From: Piper betle
Taxonomy: Eukaryota > Streptophyta > Magnoliopsida > Piperales > Piperaceae
Assembly: GCA_033002965.1 (NCBI GenBank)
Contig: JAURVB010012919.1
Coordinates: forward strand, 17,975-81,974
Reading direction: 5' to 3'
Length of the DNA: 64,000 nucleotides
The number at the start of each line of letters is the position of its first letter. Positions within the stretch are counted from its first letter, which is position 1. Made by a program: the position numbers and the translations under genes. Of the stretch, positions 48,882 to 59,499 are shown one piece after another. The notes below the pieces were generated by a model. It saw nothing but the letters and a program-made list of their open reading frames with translations, made no database searches and was not told where the DNA came from.

Positions 48882-51280
48882 CATCTGTAACATTCCATTT
48901 TGGTTCACTTGTGAACCAACCCAAAAATGTTACCAGCGACCGAACAGTTTTCTAATCTACTTAATTCGGTTAAGCCGACCCTGATCTACCTTCGGCATTT
49001 CAAGATGGTGATGTAACATGTAAGACATGGATGAGATGCTTGGGTTCTAACGTTTTCCTACATACATGCTATTATATGCAAACAAGTAAACAAATAAACC
49101 AAACAAACGAAATGTTCAGAAGAAATATCTATTTTGAAAATGAAATGGACAAAGTCTCCCCTAAAAGTGCAATAGAGGCCACCCTGTCAATAATAAATAA
49201 ACATTGAAAACATTGTCTAAACACAATATGATTTTCACATTCTAGTTATCTTCACTCCATAGCTCACCCTGTTCATTTTCCACTTTCCATTTGCATTCAC
49301 ATACAAAATATCTTTAACAATTTACAAAATATCATTCAAAATCATTATTTACACAATTCAATACATCACCAATTACAGTCAGCAGGTACATGTGTGCACT
49401 ATTTCATTATTGCTCCTCCGCAATCCCGACGGTGTTTATTCCTCAAGATTCTCACCTATATATATAATAAAAGGATGCTAGTAACGAGTTTTACTGGTCT
49501 AGAAATAACTAATAATTAACTAACACAGGAAAGCTAACCCTCTTGTTGAATAAAAACCTCATACACTTCCTCAATAACTCTCATAAGGGAAATAATGGGA
49601 GCCGTCGACCTCGGGTGGCTTTTCATATCATTCTCTTTCCTTGGCCATTTAAACTATCCCTTTATGCGGGAAAATCATTCTCTTTCCTCTCAACCCTCTA
49701 TATCCTTCATATTACTTCTGGCCCTGAGTATATAGGCCGAATACTTTTAGGAATGTGCCTTTAGTACCCTTTTAAGCCATAAGTCTAGACATGCCCTGCA
49801 CAGTAGTGCCCTTAAACCTCTACAGTTCTTCAGGTTTGAAGAACTCAAAGGTGAAGTAATGAGGATCCCTCAGGAATGGAGTGGGCACTCACTAGTTCCA
49901 GTGCCTACTTCGACAAACACATGCACTATCTCAAGATGTGGTTGTCGTTTTCCCTCGTCACACATCTCACTGAAAACGCAAAAGCTACATATACATAGGC
50001 CTGAGTTGGGAATTTAGTATAATACGCCGAAGGCATCGTGAGCTGGATCTAAGTGTAGAAAACAAACTCGAGGGATCTCATCCTCGAGGGTTATTAATCA
50101 GAAAATATGATCGGCTAAATAGCCTGTGTGGAGTGGGATACGATAAATCCACCACTCTGACATGTCCTCTTACCTAGTAAAATAAATCATGATAGAATGA
50201 GACAATAAATTGAAATCGAGTCATAAACGAACCTGGAAGAAGCTCCAATCATGTCCACGTGCCTAGGCGGTGAGCTCCTACTTGTTACATACACATCAAA
50301 CTAAAAGCTAACGCTCGCTAACTGAATAATGCATTAAGCATCCTATAGCATACACACCACATCATACATCAATCACATATAAGTTTTCTTACGCTACATT
50401 GCATTAGATTATGATAATTACTTAGTTTACCTAATTAGTTCTTTTGCATCCATTTTAATACACTGCAATCAGGCAATTCATATTTTATTTTTATTTACAA
50501 TAAAAATATCTAGCATGTTAATTCATCAATCCAACATGGAGTGCTAACAATAATCAATTTTAAATAATTAAATTGGAGGTAATTATATTTCACGTCGTCG
50601 GCAATTAGTAACAGCTAGGGTTTTGACGCGTGTCTCGGAGCTTGAGTCCGGCGCTCAACAACAACCAAAGTTTGATCGGGTTCGACTGAATGAGTTCGGC
50701 AGAAGATTCGGTGAATTCCAGTGAATCTGGTTTTTGGAGGGTTGTGCCGATATTTCGACGGCTGTTGCCGACGGAGGCTACTAGCAGGATGGTGGTGGTA
50801 TGGGGTACCGTTGGCTGGGTTACAGCCGGGGGCACTTTGGGCGGCATGGCGATGGCATAGTGGGGCTAGGCAGGTGTAACGACCTGCCATTTTTTCACAA
50901 TACTATGGGCCCAGCTGGCTAGGCGTTGCTCGAAATTAAACCAAACCAACCCTATAACGACCAGCCCTAACCGGTCCGGGCGTTACTCCACAGTCTTGGA
51001 TCGTTTCCCAAAGCTACATGTATAACACAAGAAAATAAAAGGAAGTCCAATTTATTATCCATTCTCCCACCCTAAGTTCTTAAAAGAACCACCAACCATA
51101 CTTGTAATTTTCCTTAGGTGAGCTGAAATCAAACAATCTTGATTAGCCTACATACCCATGTCGGGATCAAGCTCAATGTAGTTCTATAGGTTCTCAGGTC
51201 ATTCTGAGATTAAAAGTTTGTCACCCAGTTCATTCTAAGATTAGGTGGTCTCCCAGTTCATTCTGAGATTAGTCGTTATT

Positions 51281-51609
51281 GGCTGTCAGGTCCATTCTGA
51301 CATATCCATTTTTGGCTGTCAGGTCCATTCTGACATATCCATTTTTGGCTGTCAGGTCCATTCTGACATATCCATTTTTGGCTGTCAGGTCCATTCTGAC
51401 ATATCCATTTTTGGCTGTCAGGTCCATTCTGACATATCCTTTTTGGCTGTCAGGTCCATTCTAACATATCCTTTTTTAGCTGCCAGGTCCATTCTGACAT
51501 ATCCATTTTTGGCTGTCAGGTCCATTCTGACATATCCATTTTTTGCTGTCAGGTCCATTCTGACATATCCATTTTTGGCTGTCAGGTCCATTCTGACATA
51601 TCCATTTTT
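51281..51609. repeat. 10 x 33-bp tandem array
   Basis: Ten near-identical units start at 51,281, 51,314, 51,347, 51,380, 51,413, 51,445, 51,478, 51,511, 51,544 and 51,577 (one unit is 32 bases). The core words are GGCTGTCAGGTCCATTCTGA and CATATCC. More diverged relatives of the TCATTCTGAGATTA word precede it at 51,195-51,272. The multiple-of-three period creates artificial open frames on both strands. Confidence 0.95.
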
Positions 51610-51842
51610 AAAACACAAAACAAACACCCGACCCCAAAGACTTGCAGCAGTCATACCAAGAAGTCAACAGGAAACCCATGCATGAGACACTAGGGATCTA
51701 GCAACTTAACAAAGGCGTCTCCAACAAGACTTTCCATGCAAGAATCTAAATGGAAACAAATAAGATGAGAGATAAAATACTCACACAGTAATGGGGAGGT
51801 CGTCTGGGACGAAGATGATGCCTGAAATACTCCCTCCTCTTG

Positions 51843-51851
51843 CATATATAT
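51843..51851 (-). promoter_or_regulatory. Putative TATA box of the nested LTR
   Basis: On the minus strand GTATATATATGC lies between the 57-bp repeats (upstream) and the 33-bp array (downstream, transcribed side). This is the layout expected for U3-R-U5 in this orientation. Confidence 0.45.
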
Positions 51852-51871
51852 ACACTTCAACCATTCCCTCT

Positions 51872-52035
51872 ATTAAATTCTCATACCCCATCATCCATTG
51901 GTATTTCCTAGGTTCAATGAGCCCCTTTATTAAATTCTAACACCTCATCATCCATTGGTATTTCCTAGGTTCAACGAGCCCCTTCATTAAATTCTCACAC
52001 CTCATCATCCATTCATGAATAGGTATTTTCTAGGT
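51872..52035. repeat. 3 x 57-bp tandem repeats upstream of the LTR TATA box
   Basis: The word ATTAAATTCT starts units at 51,872, 51,929 and 51,986 (spacing exactly 57), each followed by CATCATCCATT. The last unit is interrupted. On the minus strand they lie upstream of the putative TATA box, as enhancer-like repeats would. Confidence 0.8.
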
Positions 52036-52704
52036 GACCTTAGGTCGAGACAATGATTGGTCGACTTGATAACCAACCATATCGGTTCATCTATATTTAT
52101 TTCATAATATTTAGGTTTGAGTCTTGTAATAAAAATCATGGTTTTTATAGTAGGGTTTATCGGCGGCGGGATGGAGTCAACGGTGGTGTCAGCAACGAAC
52201 AGAGGGGGTGGCATCAAAGGTTTGGGGGAAGAAGATAAAGTGTTGGGGGAAAGAAATGGGTCAGTGGTGATATCGTAAATAAAACTTGACTCGACTCACT
52301 CCGATTTAAGTAAAAAATAATAACTAACTTGTAATAAATCCTTAAAATGTCCAAAGAAATAGGAAAAAATCCCATAAAATATATTACACACCATAAGACC
52401 ACAATGACATGTTTTATGACTAATAGCCAACCAAATTACCCTATAATGTTCCCTAATGCGTTATTCAACCTAAAATATTTCTACAATCAAATACATAAAA
52501 AAATATACAACATACTTTTATATACACTGATAACTCATTTCTCATAATCTATCGAATGTTATCATCATATACTCAAGTATACTTGACCCTTATCATTCAT
52601 AACTCACGGCTGGCCTCGACTTAGCATAAGGTTCATAAAACTGACTCGACTTGAACCGACTGATTCGCTAATGTAAAACTCTGACTTGAGTCATGGGTTT
52701 CACA

Positions 52705-52709
52705 ATGAG
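52705..52709. repeat. Target-site duplication, right copy (ATGAG)
   Basis: Exact match to 40,667-40,671. Confidence 0.9.
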
Positions 52710-52855
52710 AGCGAAAAAAATTCTAGCTTTTTAATGTAACGGGGTTGATAAAGACTCGATTCATGTCATATTAGGATATAATAAATTAGTTGGAGTAGAA
52801 TACCCTAAATACCCTTATTAAATTGTGCCAATTAGTATATATTCTAGAGAGTGGT

Positions 52856-54053
52856 TGTAAACCCCCCCCCCCCCCCAAATAATTAGGTTATTTTATTTAG
52901 GGTTTTATAAATCATAGAACGAACCATAAATAATATTTAATTAAATAAATTCTTAAAAATCAATATCATTTATAACTCATTCGTATTCACTTAATAGTAA
53001 GTTTTTGACTTTTCATTATCACACAAATGATTTAGTTATGAGTGATTACATTCTTTTCTATAAAATTTAATGTAATGACTTCTTAAATTCCACAAATATT
53101 TTTCTATATAAAGGAGAGTTCTATTGTTAAATGAAACATCCTCTAGATAGCTTATGAGCACATTTGGCTTTAGATAAATTACATTTATATTAGGATCATG
53201 TGTCGTAGTTGCAGACGCCTGATCACAATTCCGGGTTTATATAATTACTTGAAATGTTATATATTTTGATTTGGGAGTCTTGGTCGGCATGAGTCCAGAT
53301 TCTATCACCATGCATCGAGTGCAACTCGGGTCAAAGAATTGGCTCAGTCTGACACAGGGCTGCACCCTTAAAAGAAATTACTATGTGGGAGTCTTGGTCG
53401 ACTTATTCGACCACCATGTGTTGAGCACAACCGGGGTCAATGAATTGACTTAGTTCGACACAGGGCAGCACCCCTTGAAAGATTAAATACCTACCCCCAT
53501 GCCAAAAGGGGTGATAGGGCCCAGTGGTGCAAGACGGCTCATTATGCACTTGTAATAGCGAGAGGGTGAGTCAATGACAAATATCAGTAACTACATACCG
53601 AGGGCCACGTAGCGTGTGTGCGCATATATGAGATTGTAACTGGATGGGCGGCCACCCTCCCAGCATATTAAGAGCTCAGTATAGGCTCATAATTAGTAAA
53701 AGACATAATTCAGATGTTCTGGGGAATATATTAATTGTTTCTTGTAATTATACGACTTAGTGTTTTTATCACTAACGTAGAATTGCCTCTGTAGGTATGA
53801 GCATGGAACGATGGGTGGAGTCGGGACAACTGGAGGACTCTATTATTGGACTATTCTTTTCTCGAGATTGTTTGCATGACAGTGAGATTTTGGTTCAGTT
53901 CATGGGGCTTAGATTATTCCGAGCATTTGTATATTAAATTTATTGTTATGGATTTATTTAAAAAATTAAAAATTAATAGAAAATTAATTTATGAGACACT
54001 TAGTTTCATATAGTAACACTTGGCTCGTGGCTCGGAACGAGTGGGTCGTTACA
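52856..54053 (+). repeat. Solo LTR (1,198 bp) with perfect GTGGT duplication
   Basis: It starts TGTAAACCC and a C homopolymer, and ends GGGTCGTTACA. GTGGT flanks it on both sides (52,851-52,855 and 54,054-54,058). It contains a 114-bp internal duplication: the block from 53,273 recurs from 53,387. Its 3' half resembles 55,330-55,690. Confidence 0.8.
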
Positions 54054-54058
54054 GTGGT

Positions 54059-55690
54059 TGATTCCCCTCTTTCTCTAAAAAACTTTTGACGCACGGGAGG
54101 GAGATAAGGCTAAGCTTGCTTGCTTTGTCTTCTTTTCTTTGGTTTCTTTATCAATTCATCATGTTTTCATAGAATTCATGTATAGGACATGCATGCATCA
54201 TGATTATAGCAGTTTTCTATGAATTTGATTTCTTTCATGGGAAAAGAAATTATGAATCATGTCTCTTGATGATGAGATTGTGTGGTTCCTTGAGTTTTCG
54301 GATATTGAACTCACTGAACATATGTTTGAATGAAAAAGAAGGTTTATACATGTTTAGTTCTTATTTAAATTAAATTATGATTATACTTCTATTATTTTGT
54401 AAATCATAATGAATTCTTGTTGATAAATAGATGCGTTATGATTCTATGGAGTTTTACTTGTATGTAAGTAAGTTAACTTGCTTAGTTAATCAATGTAGAA
54501 AAATTATATAAAAAATATATTATTAAATTATGCTTTAATTGTAGAAATTGTTAGAATGAGTAATTTCATGTAAACTCATCTTGAATATCAACAAAGAAGG
54601 ATTTTAATTTGTTTGGATGTGGTGAATTGAAATGTGATTGAGTTTGTGGAGATTTGAATGTGAAATCAAGTTTGGGACAGGCATCTTGAGCCAAGGCACA
54701 AGATAATTTTGTGCCAACGCGTAATAAACTTTTGTGCTAAGGCTCAAGACTGCTAGCTGGCAACTTTTATGTTTTTGTTTGAAGATTAATCGGTGGGACT
54801 AAGCCATGATAAATACTTAAAGATAAAGCTAATAAAGGGTAATAGGCCTCGTTGCTGATCGATGCTTGGTTTGACTTAAAAAATCCCTTGAATGTTGTAC
54901 ATGTATATGGATGCATGTCATGCCATTGTATATCATGTGTGTTGTGAATATACATCCCCTACTATATATAATTTAGTGTTCTAGGGAAAGCTTGCTAGCT
55001 TTTGAGTGAAGTAATTTAACATTGATTAGTTGGGTGAGAGGTAGAGTTTCTGGATTCTGTGTAAGAATTCACGTCCAGGGCACTACTTACTTGATTAAGA
55101 TATGGCCAGGGGTGTAGGGCTCAGGCCACAATAGGTTCAAAGAATTGTGAACCAACTTAGCCCAACATTCGGACACTGGAGTCTTGGTGGGGAATATGTG
55201 TACTGTCTCCCATCTAGGGAAATAACAACGATTATGATTATAGATGGTAATTCTTTCCGGCAAATCGACTAGACTGTGAACATTGGAATTAAGCATAAAC
55301 TCATATTTGTGACACTTTTTATTTGTTCATTATCGTTATACATACTTAGTGGGTTATCACTAACGTGGAGTTATCTTAACAGGTAACCAGCTCAGAGCAT
55401 GACTTGGTGCCTTGGCGGAGACAGCGGTGGAGGGCTCTAGTAGAATGAATTATTTAGTTGGACTTGGTTAATTATTTTTTTGTTATATATATTCCTAGTA
55501 GTGAACCTGGTTCGATTTGTGGGGGATTGTCTTGCTTCTCACTGTTTTACTTAATTTGATAAATTTAATGGTTATTTGTTGCATGCTTGCTCTTATTTAA
55601 TTATTCTATGCATTATTTTATAAATTGGTTCAGATTATCAGACCAAAAGTTGTGCCTGGTCTGATTGTAAAATTGGACAGGTCGTGATAG
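54059..55690 (+). repeat. LTR-like remnant, left part before the solo LTR unclear
   Basis: The segment 55,340-55,690 shares the ATCACTAACGT landmark and a GGTCGTGATA end (compare GGTCGTTACA) with the solo LTR at 52,856-54,053. This suggests a related, older gypsy LTR. The start is not identified and may lie before 52,850. No gene is supported. Confidence 0.4.
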
Positions 55691-55727
55691 TCCCTCTTAG
55701 TGATCCCCTTGTGAAAGTGAATGTATC

Positions 55728-56108
55728 ACTATTAGAAAATAGTCAATTGTCGAGGTCAAATGTCATAGCAATTAGTGTTTTTTGTGGCAAATTTTAGTTT
55801 ACTATGAGAAATTGACAAGAGCAATCAGGGTAGGAGTTGAGGGGAGCCAAACTGTAATTGCCATCGGGTGCCGTGGTTGACTTTTTATATCACACTCTCA
55901 TGGCAACTCTCATGGCAACTCTCATGGAAAATTTATAAAAAATAATTAAGAAATATTCCATTGGCCACCGGTTACCATTGGCAAATTGAAAAATAACTAA
56001 AAAAATTATAAATTTTTAGCTAGTGGTTGGCCAGTGATCAGGGTGAAGGACGGCTAGAGGAGCATACGGTTCGCACTGCTCGAAATGTCCACGCGAATAC
56101 CAAGTATT
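55728..56108 (+). mobile_element. CACTA-like fragment, cut by the copia LTR
   Basis: It begins CACTATTAGAAAATAG, a CACTA-type terminus. There is no matching right end; the copia LTR starts at 56,109. It includes a 14-bp word repeated three times at about 55,883-55,925 (CTCTCATGGCAA). Confidence 0.35.
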
Positions 56109-56995
56109 TGTTGATGCCTCTGTGCCTCAGTGTTTAATTTTTGTTCGTGGATACATGGAACAGGTAACAATGACCTATGTTACGTGCATTAAGTTCAGCA
56201 TCATCATAAAAAAATTCTTCCTAACTTCAAGGTTGGAACTAAGTATAAGAATTCGACCATATATTTGTATTTATGAAAAACTCAATCTCTTAGTTGCATT
56301 AGAGGTGTTGCCTTTGTATCACTCGAGTGATCATTCACATTATATAAAGTCACCCTCTTAGTTGTTGGTGAGGTGTTGTCTCTCCTGTGATTCAGAGTGC
56401 TCATATTATGAGTCGTAAGTGTAAGAACCTTCATATGGTATAATGATCAACATTCATTGTATCAATATCTAGTAAAGTATCTATGTTAAGCCTTGTTAAG
56501 GGTTGAGATCTACTTTTATAAAGTTTTTACGATAGTAGTTTAATGAATAGCTTTTTGAATTTTAATATTGCACTTTGGTCTACCCTCAGACTAAAAATTC
56601 TTAAATTTAATATTATTAAATTCAAAAAATGGGTATAAAAATTTTGGATGTGTAACGTTTTGAAATATATTGATTGAAACATCATCCTAACAAAGTAGAC
56701 TCTCTTGTGTATAGATCGTTTATTTCGAAACATGAAGACTATGGGTATGTAATTTATGTCGATATTACTAAGCTTAAAGGAAGGCATTATTATTTAATAG
56801 AATTACATGGACACTTGTGGTAATAAATATGTTACAATTATTCGGCATATCTACGTGAGTAAATAGTCAGTAGAAGAAGACTAATTGTTTGATAAGACTT
56901 ATTGTCAATATATGATTAATGCATTGAGGTACTGCTTATAAGTTAATATTGCTATCCAAAGATTACATGTTAATGTTGTGCTACACAATTTTTGA
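56109..56995 (+). repeat. Ty1/copia LTR (family D)
   Basis: It starts TGTTGATGCC. It is the same family as 17,280-17,497 plus 1-551 on the opposite strand. The end is inferred from a decayed PBS-like stretch near 57,000 and the gag start at about 57,050. It may be a 5' LTR. Confidence 0.55.
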
Positions 56996-57044
56996 ATTAT
57001 TAGGGCGTGATTATGGATGTTTTATTCTAATTTCTCTACTTTTT

Positions 57045-57580
57045 ATATATGACTACCAACATCAACTCTATTCTCATGCTAAATGAGATTAATTTAAAGG
57101 TTTTTAGTTGCATAGATCTAGACCTTGCACTAAGAATTGAACAACCTACGACTCTTACAATTTACCGTTCCCTTTATGAAAAACAACACTTTGAGAAGTG
57201 AAAAGTGCAAATTGCTTGTCTTAAGTTCACATGAAGAATAGCTTTTTAGAAATCTTTAGGGGCATTATGTCTAAAAGAGTAATTATTTCCAAAGAGTGTC
57301 TCGAGGAAATTAAGTGTTTGGTTTAAAATGATAAGGCTGAAACAATTACAATTTTATCAAATTTGATTTCTATAAAGTATAAGGTTTACATCACTAAGAT
57401 GTCTCATCTTGCTTGAAAATTAATGACACTAAAGTTAGAGCTGCCTCTAATAACTTGCTCGTGCATTAAAGTTAGAATTGTTTTTTTAGCACAATTAAGT
57501 GAATATTAAATGAGGTTGATGATCTCTTAACGAGGACATTTTTTTAGTTTGAAGCAAGAAACTAAGGACTGAAAGTACTC
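57045..57580 (+). pseudogene. Ty1/copia gag, broken
   Basis: Conceptual translation gives TTNINSILMLNEINLK, then IDLDLALRIEQPTTLT and YEKQHFEK with stops after. This is the copia gag order: a target-motif N-terminus, the DLALR block, then a tryptophan-type helix region. Further on a sequence corresponding to the WSLNEL block appears at 57,505-57,540 (SLNEDI). A capsid protein in intact elements; here it has several stops. Confidence 0.65.
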
Positions 57581-57597
57581 TCGTGATTTTGATAATA

Positions 57598-58006
57598 AAT
57601 TGGTTTGGTTCAGTTCCAAAAAAAAAATTGAAATTATAATAAACATATTAAATTTAAAACAGTTTTGATAATAAATCAAATATAAACATGATTTAACCAT
57701 TATAATCATATTAAAAAATATTCAATACATATATATTATATTAAACATCTCAAATAAATTATAAATAAATAAAAGTAAATTAATGATAACCTATATAAAA
57801 CATGAATATTAAGTTTTTCTTTAAATTTCAATTTGTGGGTCAATTTTAGTTCAGTTTGGTTCTCAACCAAATTTCTTTATATTGGGTTCAATTACTCAAT
57901 ATTGAAACCGACCCCAACTATATTTTATTTAAAATTGAACCAAACAGCCAATTTATATTTGGTTCATTTGGCTATTTCGGTTCTAACAGGTGAATGCTCG
58001 CCCCTA
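57598..58006. mobile_element. hAT-type nonautonomous element
   Basis: The right end GTGAATGCTCGCCCCTA, reverse-complemented, gives the TAGGGGCGAGCATTC terminus common in plant hAT MITEs. The interior is rich in TTGGTTCAGTT/AACCAAA words. The left end is not clear. Confidence 0.5.
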
Positions 58007-58393
58007 TCGGTAATAAAAACCTTTCCTATACAATTAATTTATGGCCTGCAAAGCAATTAAGAAAATATAAAAATATATTCATACCAGTGGTGGACACCTA
58101 AACATGGCAGGAGAAGTCATAGGAATAGGCAGGTATATTCATGGTAGAAATAGGCACCTATGTATTTAGGTTTCTACAAGAAAAATGGACTGCTGCTTTT
58201 GAGTAGAGGCCACCTCACAGCTAATGTATAAAAAAATCCATACTCTCATCTGTGTTGGTCAGTAGAAGAATTGTGTAGTCCAAATTGGTTGCCTTCAAAT
58301 AATATTTCTTTTACTCATTGTAGCCAAAGTCGCTCATGGGTCAAATAGTCATCTACCAGAACAGTAATAACACTATTTTTTATTTTTTTTATT

Positions 58394-58936
58394 TTGATAT
58401 TTCTTTTGTGTGTACAAATCCAAGTTTTGACAGACAATAAGACAATAATATCTCTCCTAATAGGAATAATTCTTCCAAGATGTCATACGACAAAGGAAAG
58501 GTTATTGAGGCCTTCAAACACTTGGATAAGTATTTTCTTTTTTGGGCTATACCAATTTTGTTATAGGCTATGCAGGATCCCCATGAAGGATGGCTCGGGC
58601 CAAAACAAAGGTGAAAGCGGAGTAGACCAAATAGATCTCTTAGACACTTTCCCTCCTATCACAAACGAAGAACTTCTAGAATTTACCGGGCAAAGTCAAG
58701 GTCATGTAACATATGATGAATATTGTGCCGCAGTTGATCTGATGGAAAAAAACTCAACTGATGAGAAGTCAACCATGGGAGCCCTCTCTATCGACCATTC
58801 CACCTCAAAAGGAGAGCTACCCAAGAAGAAAAGGAAGAAGCAAGGGTGCCATCGGGACAGGAGCAATTCAAATGACAAAAAGTGGAGTGGAACAATTCAA
58901 ATGACAAAAAGGAGAGGGAAGCCCGAGAATTACTGA
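58394..58936 (+). CDS. Unidentified 180-codon ORF with a basic tract
   Basis: The N-terminal 60 codons look like chance sequence. From about codon 64 (MKDGSGQNKGESG) the composition is protein-like: an acidic middle with LLDTFPPITNEELLEFTGQ, then ELPKKKRKKQGCHRDR, which resembles a nuclear localisation signal. It ends KRRGKPENY. No domain is recognised. Downstream, another frame at 58,937-59,090 remains open with stops after. It may be an exon or an unclassified element gene; the true start is unknown. Confidence 0.3.
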   Translation: MIFLLCVQIQVLTDNKTIISLLIGIILPRCHTTKERLLRPSNTWISIFFFGLYQFCYRLCRIPMKDGSGQNKGESGVDQIDLLDTFPPITNEELLEFTGQSQGHVTYDEYCAAVDLMEKNSTDEKSTMGALSIDHSTSKGELPKKKRKKQGCHRDRSNSNDKKWSGTIQMTKRRGKPENY

Positions 58937-59499
58937 AGCTTGGGCATCTGTGAAGTTGTTTGGGCCACAGTATATCAACAAAGGGCAGAGCCACAGTAGT
59001 GCAGGTTGTGATAGGGAGGCCTTGAAGTACGAAAGCAAGATCCAAAATTTCCAGCTAAGATTTGCATGGGGAAGCGGCTTGGACTAGCATCTGGTTGCAG
59101 CTAATCTATCACATGAGGTATGTATCTAGTGCCAAGGAACAACTGGATCTAACCAGCTGGAAGAATTGACGAGAAATGGAATGACCATGAAGAAGTACGA
59201 GTTCAATGTGGAAGTGGTCGAAGCAGTGCTCACACACCTAGCATTCAATCTGCATGATCCAAGCATACAACACTCGAGACGCGACACTAGAATCTGCTAA
59301 GGAGGGAGAACAACATGCAGCCATCGTCGACGAATTGAAGGCCATGGGGGAACAAGAGGAGCAACTTTAGGCAAAGATAGCGGCCACCTAAATAAAACCA
59401 TTTTTTTAGCAATTATTTTTTCACTTTTTGCCATCTTTTTATTTTTATTTTTATATTATATTTTATAATGTACAACATCATGGTTTGGAGAAATCACTC
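58937..59499. other. Unassigned DNA
   Basis: Moderately GC-rich, no supported gene. It ends in T-rich sequence near 59,400-59,460. Confidence 0.35.

Larger units (their letters stand above)
50875..52149 (-). repeat. Nested solo LTR with internal tandem arrays
   Basis: It lies between GCAGG (50,870-50,874) and GTAGG (52,150-52,154), a target duplication with one C/T change. On the minus strand it ends GGCAGGTCGTTACA; the start reads TATAAAAACC, consistent with a mutated TG. It interrupts the family B LTR between positions that are adjacent in the left LTR (about 42,905). Candidate promoter and repeats are listed separately. Confidence 0.7.
40672..52704 (-). mobile_element. Complete Tekay/Del-type Ty3/gypsy element (family B)
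   Basis: It is 12,033 bases including a 1,275-bp nested solo LTR. It has LTRs of 2,773 and, net, about 2,540 bases, an initiator-Met PBS, a polypurine tract, and gag with CCHC knuckles, followed by protease, RT, RNase H, integrase and a C-terminal chromodomain remnant, all on the minus strand. The order and chromodomain are those of plant chromodomain-bearing gypsy elements, and the iMet PBS and long LTRs fit Tekay/Del. All genes carry stops. The ATGAG duplication is perfect, so both ends are original. Confidence 0.9.
48886..52704 (-). repeat. Family B 5' LTR (right), interrupted
   Basis: It aligns with 40,672-43,444 on both sides of the insert at 50,875-52,149. On the minus strand it begins TGTGAAACCCATGAC (52,704) and ends GGAATGTTACA (48,886). 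Confidence 0.85.

Noticed and set aside
51281..51609. Regular direct repeats that might suggest a CRISPR array
   Set aside because: Units are head-to-tail with no spacers, lie inside a plant LTR, and there is no cas context.
51245..51685. 146-codon open frame over the 33-bp array
   Set aside because: The frame exists only because the repeat unit is a multiple of three; it has no domain and lies in an LTR.
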